Positions 28,035 to 35,419 of a DNA stretch of 64,000 nt are shown piece by piece. Origin of the DNA: Verrucomicrobiota bacterium (GTDB taxonomy: Bacteria; Verrucomicrobiota; Lentisphaeria; JABSQK01; JAJFLO01); contig JAJFLP010000088.1 of the NCBI GenBank assembly GCA_021772635.1, positions 1 to 64,000 of the forward strand, in the 5' to 3' direction. Each line of letters starts with the position of its first letter. The first letter of the stretch is position 1. The position numbers and the translations under genes are program-made. The notes beneath the pieces were generated by a model, which did not search any database, was not told the DNA's origin, and worked only from the letters and a program-made list of their open reading frames with translations.

Positions 28035-28778
28035 ATGGAGAACTGGTACGAAAACGCATTCTCAGCGGATTATATTCGGACTTATAAGCACCGGGATCAC
28101 TCAGAGGCACAAACGGCGGTAGATACGATTCTTAATCAGATTAATTTACCTGAAGATGCGGTCTGTCTGGATCTCTGTTGCGGATTTGGCCGTCATATGT
28201 CCTACCTGGCCAAAAGAGGGGTCGTCGCGTACGGAATAGATCTTTCCTCGGACTTGCTGCAGGTGGCGAATCGGCTGGAAGGAACGCGGGGTCGGCTCGT
28301 TCGAGCCGACATGCGCCGCATTGCGTTCCGTCGCTGTTTTGACTTCGTGTTTTCGTTCTTTTCCAGTTTCGGTTATTTCTCCGACGATTCCGAGAATATC
28401 CGTGTGCTCAAAGAGATCCGTAGCGTACTCAACCCTCACGGGGCCGTTCTAATAGATTATATTAACGCCGACTACGTAAGAGAAAATCTGGTCCCAGAAA
28501 GCTATGAGGAATTCCCGGATTTCATACTGGTCCAACGTCGTTGTATAATACCAGGTGACAATATGATAGAGAAACAACTCGAAATCGAAGACGCCAACGG
28601 TCGGCGCACTTACAAAGAGCGTCTAAAGCTGTATAGCCTGAATGATTTCGAGAAGTTTTTTGACCTCGCTGGCCTGCGCGTTACACAGACGTTCGGAGAT
28701 TATACCGGATCTGAGTTCAGCAAAACATCTAGTAGACTGATAATGATTGGAGAAAACAATGAAGTCGGTGCTACATGA
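28035..28778 (+). CDS. Class I SAM-dependent methyltransferase
   Basis: A 247-residue methyltransferase from ATG 28035, which follows the ribosome site ggggag; an upstream in-frame start at 27981 is less likely. Motif I is VCLDLCCGFGRHMSYLAKRG, with the acidic end of strand 2 in YGIDLS, motif IV region FDFVFSFFSSFGYF, and post-motif VLKEIRSVLNPHG. This resembles small-molecule methyltransferases; the substrate is unknown. It overlaps bshC by 20 bp, so a tie to bacillithiol metabolism or to the same regulation is likely but unproven. Confidence 0.85.
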   Translation: MENWYENAFSADYIRTYKHRDHSEAQTAVDTILNQINLPEDAVCLDLCCGFGRHMSYLAKRGVVAYGIDLSSDLLQVANRLEGTRGRLVRADMRRIAFRRCFDFVFSFFSSFGYFSDDSENIRVLKEIRSVLNPHGAVLIDYINADYVRENLVPESYEEFPDFILVQRRCIIPGDNMIEKQLEIEDANGRRTYKERLKLYSLNDFEKFFDLAGLRVTQTFGDYTGSEFSKTSSRLIMIGENNEVGAT

Positions 28779-30324
28779 TAAGCCATTAGTTGACCGAAGG
28801 TTGCTGTCGTCTGACTTAGCAAGGAAATTTCTTCGGTATGATCCTGTAGCGAAGGAAGCCATAGCAGAATGCTGTCGGGATGTTCTTAACCATAACAATT
28901 GGGATCGTATTCGGTTATCACGCAGGTTATGTGAGTATAACGAAGATATCGGGAACGACCCGTCGTCATTGAAGAATTGTGAGCGGTTAAGGAAGGAGAA
29001 TGCAACGGTTGTTGTAACCGGGCAGCAGGCGGGTATTCTTACCGGGCCATTGTATACGATTTACAAGATTATTACTGCCGTTAACCTCGCTCGCAAGTGC
29101 GAGGATGACTTGGGGACTCCGGTGATACCGGTGTTCTGGAATGCCACAGAGGATCACGACCTTGATGAAATTTCCGTCGTTCGATTTCCCGAGCGGAGGT
29201 GGAAAGCGAAATTCTCGAGCAATCAGACCGCGGTTGAACACCTACCGCAATCGCCGGAGTGTGCCGCGGTAGTACGCGAATATTTAGACGGAATCACACC
29301 CGTTAATCACCGCGATGAAATCGGCGAGTTACTCGAAATCGCGCAGGACAGATATTGTCTTTTCTCGTCAGCCCTTATCGCTCGCTTATTTGCAGGTACC
29401 GGGTTGGTTGTCGTTGAACCCAGGCTTTTCCGGGACGGGAACACCGAGTTTTTCGCAGCGTGCATCTCGCAACGTGGAGAGATCCTCGAGCGGCTGTCCA
29501 GGGCAGGACTGTCTTTGCAACAGTCGGAAGTTGACCCTACGTTCTATTCGCTCGATGGACTCACTGGATTGTTTTATATCAATCAAGACGGAGTGAGGCG
29601 GAGAATAATTGACAAGGGCAACCGACTGATTATTGACGGGAACCCGCAGGACGAATCTACAGTTCTAAAGCTCGTTAAAGATCATCCGGAGCGCTTTTCA
29701 ACCAGCGCGTTTCTCCGGCCCGTTTTTCAATCGATAAACCTGCCGAATATCGCGTATGTCGCGGGGCCCTCCGAGTACCGGTATCACTTACAGTTGCGTC
29801 CGCTGTACGAGCTGCTCAATGCGGTTATGCCGGTTATTCGCGTCAGGAATCACGCAACCATTGTTACAGCTAAAGAACAGAAGCTTGCGGCAAAACTGGG
29901 ATTTGAGGCGCAGGATTATTTTCGTGGTTCCGCCCATTTCTACAATCAGAAAAAATTACCTGACGCGCACGAACGCAAGTTGGATCTTGCAGAGTCACGC
30001 ATTGACGACCTGTCTACGGAATTGCTTGGCAGTCTATCCGATCTTCTTAGCGCAGCGGAGGCGAAATCGTTTTCTGATAATCTCAGACAGCATTTGTCTA
30101 AGCTCCGGAAAAAGCTTCGAAAAAACTATGCGATTCAGGAAAAGACCGACAATGCCAGAATTGACAGATTCTTTCGCACTGTATTTCCCGGGAATGAGAT
30201 GCAAGAGCGTGTAGTCAACGTATTTTACTTCCTCGAGCTTTGCGGTCTCGAATTTATATCTCAGCTTATCGAAATAATGGATCCGTTCGAAACAAAACAT
30301 TACATAATCTATACGACAGAGTAG
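28759..30324 (+). CDS. bshC: Bacillithiol biosynthesis cysteine-adding enzyme BshC
   Basis: BshC adds cysteine to GlcN-malate, the last step of bacillithiol synthesis in the cytoplasm. The protein (about 521 residues) has the hallmark VTGQQAGILTGPLYTIYKI, followed by PVIPVFWNATEDHDLDEI, and later YVAGPSEYRYHLQLRPLYE and a coiled-coil segment near residues 400-470, all as in the BshC family. ATG 28759 (site ggag, 7 bp) is preferred over TTG 28747. It overlaps the methyltransferase and is followed by a repeat and bshB1. Confidence 0.93.
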   Translation: MKSVLHDKPLVDRRLLSSDLARKFLRYDPVAKEAIAECCRDVLNHNNWDRIRLSRRLCEYNEDIGNDPSSLKNCERLRKENATVVVTGQQAGILTGPLYTIYKIITAVNLARKCEDDLGTPVIPVFWNATEDHDLDEISVVRFPERRWKAKFSSNQTAVEHLPQSPECAAVVREYLDGITPVNHRDEIGELLEIAQDRYCLFSSALIARLFAGTGLVVVEPRLFRDGNTEFFAACISQRGEILERLSRAGLSLQQSEVDPTFYSLDGLTGLFYINQDGVRRRIIDKGNRLIIDGNPQDESTVLKLVKDHPERFSTSAFLRPVFQSINLPNIAYVAGPSEYRYHLQLRPLYELLNAVMPVIRVRNHATIVTAKEQKLAAKLGFEAQDYFRGSAHFYNQKKLPDAHERKLDLAESRIDDLSTELLGSLSDLLSAAEAKSFSDNLRQHLSKLRKKLRKNYAIQEKTDNARIDRFFRTVFPGNEMQERVVNVFYFLELCGLEFISQLIEIMDPFETKHYIIYTTE

Positions 30325-30329
30325 CTATT

Positions 30330-30436
30330 GGATTGACGATTGGAATATTCCGGAATTCTTCCAAATGATTACCATAAAGAAAGTTTCGTTAAATATTAAC
30401 CGAGGCTGCGAAACGGGCCCGGACGATTGCTCCCTT
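30330..30436 (+). repeat. Dispersed repeat R6, copy 1
   Basis: The segment from ggattgacgattggaatatt to tattaaccg is nearly identical to 32723-32826. One copy follows bshC, the other follows bshA. Confidence 0.75.
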
Positions 30437-30609
30437 GAAACTTCGTGGAAATCTTCGGCATTCTGAGCCAGTTTCGTGTTGTAAAATGTGGGTTAAAAAG
30501 GAAACCCACTGGTGGGCTCCTCTGAAACTTGGCGGAAATCTTCGGCATTCTGAACCCGTTTCGTATTGTAAAATGTGGGTAAAAAAGAAAACCCCCTGGT
30601 GGGCTCCTA
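30436..30609 (+). repeat. 87-bp tandem duplication upstream of bshB1
   Basis: Two 87-bp units (30436-30522 and 30523-30609), each starting tgaaactt and ending gtgggctcct. They differ by a few bases, and the next unit boundary is the bshB1 start itself (tgaaactc). Since 87 is a multiple of 3 the frame stays open through both units into bshB1. Confidence 0.85.
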
Positions 30610-31316
30610 TGAAACTCGATTATTTATTATTAGCGGCGCATCCCGATGACGCTGAATTGTATTGTGGCGGTACACTAATTAAGATGCGTGAAAAGGGGTA
30701 TAACGTTGGTGTTCTCGACCTTACGAGGGGCGAAGCAGCAACCTCAGGTTCAGTCCAGGACCGGGACCGTGAGACCCAGGCTGCGAATGAGGTTCTACAG
30801 CTTGCATTCCGCGAAAATCTCGGACTTCCTGACAGCGGCCTCGAAGATACTCATGACGCGAGGAAGTTGATTGTCGATGTGATTCGCGAATATCGGGTTA
30901 AAATTCTCATCGCCCCCCTTGGTCCGTGCCGTCACCCCGACCACACTGCTGTTTACCAGTTAGCCAGAGCGGTTAGTTTCTTTTCCGGCGCCGGAAATTT
31001 CCCGTCGGATCACAGCCCATGGCGTCCGCTGCGAACTCTATTTCATCTTGAGTTTCGAGACCACACCCCCTCTTTCGTTACAGATATAACTAAACAATTC
31101 GACCAGAAACTTGAGGCTATTGAGGCGTATTCTACTCAATTTTACGTGGGTGAAGAAAGCGAAGAACGGACAGTCATCGGGTCGAAACGATTTCGGGATA
31201 TGATGATAAACAGGTTCAAGTACTATGGAAATCTGATCGGTTGCGACTATGGCGAGCCGTTTATTGTCGATGAGATCTTGGGTATTGATGATCCACTGCA
31301 GAATCTAATCGAGTAG
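30609..31316 (+). CDS. bshB1: Bacillithiol biosynthesis deacetylase BshB1 (LmbE/PIG-L family)
   Basis: BshB1 removes the acetyl group from GlcNAc-malate, a Zn-dependent step. The 235-residue protein from ATG 30609 starts MKLDYLLLAAHPDDAELYCGG, with the LmbE metal motif HPDDAE, then DLTRGEAATSGS, and the second metal His in PCRHPDHTAV. SFFSG and VGEESEERT are typical of BshB1. The frame is open upstream to 30435 through the 87-bp duplication, which would add two near-identical 29-residue units. The family start is at 30609. Confidence 0.92.
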   Translation: MKLDYLLLAAHPDDAELYCGGTLIKMREKGYNVGVLDLTRGEAATSGSVQDRDRETQAANEVLQLAFRENLGLPDSGLEDTHDARKLIVDVIREYRVKILIAPLGPCRHPDHTAVYQLARAVSFFSGAGNFPSDHSPWRPLRTLFHLEFRDHTPSFVTDITKQFDQKLEAIEAYSTQFYVGEESEERTVIGSKRFRDMMINRFKYYGNLIGCDYGEPFIVDEILGIDDPLQNLIE

Positions 31317-31373
31317 TTCCAGAAGAACTTCTAGCCTGAATAATTCATCAGTATTCTGCTACAAGCTCTAATC

Positions 31374-31435
31374 TCTGCTCAAATAAGCCGATTAGCTCAA
31401 CTTTACATCTCAGTGAATGAATATTAACTTTCGCC
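31374..31435 (+). repeat. Dispersed repeat R4, copy 2
   Basis: Similar over about 60 bp to positions 1-62 of the window, beginning tctgctcaaataagccg. Confidence 0.6.
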
Positions 31436-31445
31436 GCCTGTTTCT

Positions 31446-31504
31446 TAATCCCGATTCAGAATGTCCGAGACTCACGCTTATGCGGAGAGATCGCGGGCAG
31501 TATA
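31446..31504 (-). repeat. R1 fragment
   Basis: Contains tgtccgagactcacgctta, tgcggagaga and cagtata. These are pieces of the inner module and an R1 end, without a full core. Confidence 0.45.
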
Positions 31505-31526
31505 ACACTAAGTTCAGGGAATTTTT

Positions 31527-32648
31527 ATGAAAATCGGAATGATATGCTATCCGTCGATCGGCGGTTCCGGACTTGTCGCGACGGAACTGGGGAAAAGCCT
31601 CGCTGAATGTGGCCATCAGGTTCATTTTATCTCGTACACGGTGCCTTTTAAATTGGCGCCGTTCGCGAATAATATCTATTTCCACTCCGTTGACCCGATT
31701 AATTATCCACTGTTCAATCAGAACCTTTATACTTTCTCCTTAACCGCGAAGATAGTTGACGTGGTTGCTGATTACGAATTGGACGTTGTCCACGCTCACT
31801 ACTCGATCCCGCATTCTCTCTGCGCCCATCTTGCCCGTGAAATATCTACACGGGATTTCAAGATTATAACGACATTGCATGGCACAGATGTTACGATTGT
31901 CGGACAGAATAAACCGCTGTACTCGTTGAACAAGTACGGGATTGAGAAGAGCGATCTGGTAACAACCGTATCGAATTTTCAAAAAGATCACACAATCAAA
32001 TATTTCGGAATTTCGAATGAGATAGAAGTGATATATAATTTCGTCGACAGCGACGTATTTAAGCCCGGAAATGGATCACCGACGTCCTGTTTGGCGGTCC
32101 CGGGCGAGAAAATCATTATGCACGTTTCGAATTTTCGACCGCCTAAGAATCCGCTAGGTGTGATCGAAATATTCGCTCGCGTTCGCGAAAAACTGTCTGC
32201 CAAGTTGGTATTAGTGGGTGACGGACCTGGGCTCGGCGAGATAAAAAACAAATGCCGAGAGTATGATATCTGTGATCACGTTTGTTTTGTTGGTAAAGTC
32301 GACAACGTTGAAACCATAATCCCAATGGCGGATTGCGTTATACAACCGAGTTTTCGCGAGGCTTTCGGGATGGTGCTACTTGAGTCGATGGCCTGCCAAG
32401 TCCCCACGGTCAGCAGCGACGTCGATGGGATACTCGAGGTGGTTAGGCACAACGAAACCGGGTTTGTCGCCGGCCCAAAGCAGTACGATGAGTTAGCGAG
32501 TCATGTTGTCGAGATCTGTAGTGACAGTAACCTGGCGAAGAGGCTGGGAACGGCGGGGCGCGATCGTGCGATCGCTGAATTTGGGAAGGATAAGATCGTA
32601 TCCCGCTACCTGGACTGCTACGAAAGAGCGTTAAATAACGGATACTGA
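31527..32648 (+). CDS. bshA: N-acetyl-alpha-D-glucosaminyl L-malate synthase BshA (GT4)
   Basis: BshA transfers GlcNAc from UDP-GlcNAc to malate, the first step of bacillithiol synthesis. The 373-residue GT-B fold protein starts MKIGMICYPSIGGSGLVATE. It has HFISYTVPFKL, HAHYSIPHSL and ITTLHGTDVTIVG, and the GT4 C-terminal EAFGMVLLESMACQVPTV motif with the catalytic Glu pair. These blocks are specific to BshA within GT4. ATG 31527 has a site caggga. With bshC and bshB1 the pathway core is complete in this cluster. Confidence 0.94.
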   Translation: MKIGMICYPSIGGSGLVATELGKSLAECGHQVHFISYTVPFKLAPFANNIYFHSVDPINYPLFNQNLYTFSLTAKIVDVVADYELDVVHAHYSIPHSLCAHLAREISTRDFKIITTLHGTDVTIVGQNKPLYSLNKYGIEKSDLVTTVSNFQKDHTIKYFGISNEIEVIYNFVDSDVFKPGNGSPTSCLAVPGEKIIMHVSNFRPPKNPLGVIEIFARVREKLSAKLVLVGDGPGLGEIKNKCREYDICDHVCFVGKVDNVETIIPMADCVIQPSFREAFGMVLLESMACQVPTVSSDVDGILEVVRHNETGFVAGPKQYDELASHVVEICSDSNLAKRLGTAGRDRAIAEFGKDKIVSRYLDCYERALNNGY

Positions 32649-32722
32649 CGTCCGCGTCGGCACGAGGTTTCTGCTTTTACGCTCCTGTGAAACTTAAAGG
32701 ATTGTCGATTGATATGATTGCT

Positions 32723-32826
32723 GGATTGACGATTGGAATATTCCGGAATTCTTCCAAATGATTACCATAAAAAAGTTTCGTCACGTATTAACCGGGTCGG
32801 TACGGCCCGGCCGGTTGCTTCCATGA
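32723..32826 (+). repeat. Dispersed repeat R6, copy 2
   Basis: Nearly identical to 30330-30436 over about 65 bp, then diverging. It is preceded by a word repeat (attgtcgattgatatgattg) and by gctcctgtgaaactt, which resembles the end of the 87-bp unit. Confidence 0.75.
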
Positions 32827-32888
32827 GACGCGCTGATGTCGAGGCTGTAAACAATATTAGTGTTTCCGAATTCCATCGCTCGTAGCCA

Positions 32889-34076
32889 TTAACCGGCCCA
32901 TGGGACATCGTTGCGTGTGTAGCCACGGGTATTGAACCCGGAAAAAAATATATGGAGGAGGGGATGCTCGATGGGCTGTGCTGAATCATCGCATTCAAGA
33001 TTGGACTGGGCCGCGTACGTGGTATGAGCTGCGTTATGTACCAGTACGCGATACCAAGGTTGATCGCGATTCGGTTGGGTTTGGTTAGAGTGGAACCATA
33101 AACTATCTGCCTCACACGATGTGTCCGAATCGACAACAACCCCCCTGTATCCGTAAGTTTTGTGTTTCACTAGCTGACCCGCAGTGAATAGCTGTGCTTT
33201 TAAGTGCCAGCCATCAACGGTCTGCTCAATCGTGTGTCCGTGGCCAGTGGTTTCATTTGTTAGCGCCTGCAGGAGATCTAGTACGAAATACGCGTTGTCG
33301 CGGTCTCCCGTTTGTTGATACGCTCGGATCAGATTGCGCAATACCCGTTCTATAATTACTGTCGCATCGGCAAATTGGTGAAGTAATCGATAATGATCCA
33401 ATGATGACGCGTGTATCATTGAGAATATATCTTCCTCACCGAAAAACAGACCGCGGTCGAAGCAATCCACCCAGTAGAGCTTTCCGCCCGATCGCGTCCT
33501 TGCAAGAAAGTGTCCCGGGAAGTTGCATCCTTCTATGTTCAAACCTAATCGTTGCCCTACAAGCATATATAGGCTTGCAAGGCTGATCGGGATGCCCCGT
33601 TTCTCAGACAGCACGTAAACGAGATTGCTATTCTTCGGATTATAATAATCCGATCGTGTGCCCTGAATATTTTTCTTTTCAAACAAGAACTGTGCTAATT
33701 TGAACACGTCTTTAACTGCGTAGCAGTCCGTATACTCATCAGTTAAACGATCTAATTCAGCACCGAGCTTTACGGGGGAAGCGGATCCGAACTGAAAATC
33801 CGCTATAACGTCGTATGCCGCTTCGAGTTGCTCATGATCATTGTTTAAATCGAGCCAGCTCAACCAGTTCCGTTTGATTCGAAGCCGCCGGTGTTTTTCC
33901 AGTATGGGTGCCAAGTGCGCCCTTGCTGTATCATCGAGTATGTCTTCAAACTCGACCAGCCGACCCTCAAGCGAGTCACCGAACGAATCCAGTTCCTTGA
34001 GCACCGGTTCCCTGATCTCTGGAGATTCGTCGTCAAGTAACCTAATTAAGTACGGAATTTCTCTGGTTTCCAGCAT
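32889..34076 (-). CDS. SirB1 transglutaminase-like protein fused to a YccV/HspQ-type domain
   Basis: A 395-residue protein. Residues about 1-75 are helical. Residues about 80-260 are the SirB1/Transglut_core2 domain: NSNLVYVLSEKRGIPISLASLY, the GCNFPGHFLAR block with its conserved Cys and His, and VDCFDRG. Residues about 290-395 are a YccV (hemimethylated-DNA-binding, HspQ-like) domain: FTAGQLVKHKTYGYRGVVVD, then QPWYRVLVH and YAAQSNLE. The SirB1-YccV order is the one known in eukaryotic F-box protein FBXO21. The bacterial fusion may act in proteostasis, but its function is not established. It overlaps a possible small gene upstream. Confidence 0.8.
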   Translation of the reverse strand: MLETREIPYLIRLLDDESPEIREPVLKELDSFGDSLEGRLVEFEDILDDTARAHLAPILEKHRRLRIKRNWLSWLDLNNDHEQLEAAYDVIADFQFGSASPVKLGAELDRLTDEYTDCYAVKDVFKLAQFLFEKKNIQGTRSDYYNPKNSNLVYVLSEKRGIPISLASLYMLVGQRLGLNIEGCNFPGHFLARTRSGGKLYWVDCFDRGLFFGEEDIFSMIHASSLDHYRLLHQFADATVIIERVLRNLIRAYQQTGDRDNAYFVLDLLQALTNETTGHGHTIEQTVDGWHLKAQLFTAGQLVKHKTYGYRGVVVDSDTSCEADSLWFHSNQTQPNRDQPWYRVLVHNAAHTTYAAQSNLECDDSAQPIEHPLLHIFFSGFNTRGYTRNDVPWAG

Positions 34077-34299
34077 CGATCCTATCCTTTGTTTTAACGT
34101 ACACCAGCGGCGTATGCGGAATGCCGTGAAGCTTGAGAGTCCTGCTTTGAAACTCGATAGCTAATCGCATCGATGTTTTGCGCAAATCGGACTGCATGCA
34201 ACGTTTATCACGAATATCGTCCAACACACGGGATATTTGAAGGCGTATCGTAGAAAATCGGGGAAGTAACCGGTTTTTTAGAGGATCCATTTCTTGCAT
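34042..34299 (-). CDS. Possible small protein upstream of the SirB1-YccV gene
   Basis: An 85-residue open frame that starts ATGCAAGAAATGGATCC and overlaps the next gene by 35 bp. The sequence has a basic amphipathic helix part (IRLQISRVLDDIRDKR) and a beta-like end (GIPHTPLVYVK). I do not recognise it, and no clear ribosome site is visible. It occupies most of the 346-bp gap before the tRNA. It may be a real small gene or chance. Confidence 0.3.
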   Translation of the reverse strand: MQEMDPLKNRLLPRFSTIRLQISRVLDDIRDKRCMQSDLRKTSMRLAIEFQSRTLKLHGIPHTPLVYVKTKDRIDAGNQRNSVLN

Positions 34300-34422
34300 C
34301 GATTCCGATTATATATATTATAGACGACAAGTAGGGCTGTTTCGGAAAACACTTAACTTGATTCCCCGAAGAGGAATTCCGAACCAGCAACCGAAGGCGA
34401 TCAATATGTGTATTATTAGGAC

Positions 34423-34499
34423 GGGCGTTTAGTTCAGTTGGTTAGAACGCTACCTTCACACGGTAGAGGTCACTGGTTCGAGTCCAGTAACGCCCACCA
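34423..34499 (+). tRNA. tRNA-Val (anticodon CAC), CCA encoded
   Basis: A complete cloverleaf: acceptor GGGCGTT pairs with AACGCCC, and CCA follows the discriminator A at 34497-34499. The anticodon arm is CTACC-TTCACAC-GGTAG, giving anticodon CAC for GTG codons. The T-loop is GGTTCGAGTCC. A short hairpin (gccttcgc / gcgaaggc) follows directly. Confidence 0.95.
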
Positions 34500-34769
34500 G
34501 CCTTCGCCTGAACAATGCGAAGGCGTACGGTACCACGGTGAGCCGACCGACCAAAGGAAGGGAGACCCGCCGCTGAGAAGGCGGCAGTGACCTTGTGAAC
34601 GCGAACTCTCATGCAGCGGACGAGGCCAGGCTTATATCTGAGGCAACGACTTGGCGAGTCTGCCATTAACCTTATGAAATGATCGGAACGTGTCGGCTTC
34701 CAAGCGGGCAGTCGGGTACAGTCTAAGAGTATTCGTCGCGTTCGATAGCCTTATATGGGAGGATTAACA
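34500..34769 (+). other. GC-rich gap after tRNA with hairpins
   Basis: Contains the hairpin gccttcgc...gcgaaggc right after the tRNA and a second one, ccgcc-gctgagaa-ggcgg (34567-34584). It may be a tRNA processing/termination region or a structured leader of the Hpt gene. No known RNA family was recognised. Confidence 0.35.
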
Positions 34770-35114
34770 TTGGAAATATCAGATTCAAATTCAAAGAATG
34801 ACGATGGCCCTATCTATTCCACGTTTCACGATGAATCGGAAATGATAGCGATCGTTCGGGAGTATGTAAAGGCTCTTCCCGTTCGCGTACAGAGTATGCG
34901 TGATGCGTTACGGGACAAAGAGATAGAAACCCTACAGACGGTTGCCCACGGACTCCACGGATCCGGAGGGGGCTTTGGGTTTATGATCGTTAGCGAAATT
35001 TCGGCGAAGATCGAAAAAATAGCAGGGCAGGGCGACGAATTTGATGCTATCGAAGGTCACCTTGAAGACCTCTCACGGGTTGTCGAGAGAATCACTTGCG
35101 CCTATGGTGAATAG
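34770..35114 (+). CDS. Hpt domain (histidine phosphotransfer) protein
   Basis: A 114-residue single-domain phosphotransfer protein from TTG 34770, which has an ideal site gggagga; the ATG at 34755 would place the site inside the gene. The phosphorylatable His is in LQTVAHGLHGSGGGFGF, the expected AHxLxGS...G pattern on a helix. The four-helix plan fits. Hpt proteins shuttle phosphate between hybrid kinases and response regulators. It is encoded opposite a minus-strand hybrid kinase 300 bp away that has receiver domains but no Hpt domain of its own, so the two are likely partners (inference). Confidence 0.85.
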   Translation: MEISDSNSKNDDGPIYSTFHDESEMIAIVREYVKALPVRVQSMRDALRDKEIETLQTVAHGLHGSGGGFGFMIVSEISAKIEKIAGQGDEFDAIEGHLEDLSRVVERITCAYGE

Positions 35115-35183
35115 GGTGAGCCCAATCAGGCTCCTGTTCTGTGAAAACGGTACGCACACTGCAGACTGATCTACGGGGAGCTA

Positions 35184-35346
35184 TGTACACTGAAGGTCTT
35201 TATCCCGCATGCGGGATGAAATATCGTTCGATATCCCTTAGGTAATGAATTCAAAGTCGTCTCTCCGTATTCTCGGAGTCCGCTCGTGCGGACCGCATGG
35301 GCGGAGTCCGTCCGTCCGGACCAAAAATTGTACTGCTTCGCAGTAT
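35184..35346 (+). repeat. Modular intergenic repeat R1 with both modules
   Basis: The left end is degenerate (TGTACACTGAAGGTC). The palindrome cccgcatgcggg sits at the outer site. The GTCGTC site holds the array cggagtccgctcgtgcggac. The right end is TACTGCTTCGCAGTATA. It lies between the convergent Hpt and hybrid kinase genes. Confidence 0.75.
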
Positions 35347-35419
35347 AGCGGGTAATTCAGATTTCGAACGAACGAAAAGGTTGGCGGGACGAATCTGCCG
35401 GTCGAAGGTTCGCTTTGGT

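Noticed and set aside
34567-34584. TPP riboswitch (ctgaga motif)
   Set aside because: Only the CTGAGA word is present; the second conserved arm is absent and the downstream gene is unrelated to thiamine.
34442-34666. 74-codon minus-strand open frame containing GGRYWTRTSDLYRVKVAF
   Set aside because: It is antisense to tRNA-Val, and this peptide is a well-known spurious translation over tRNA genes.
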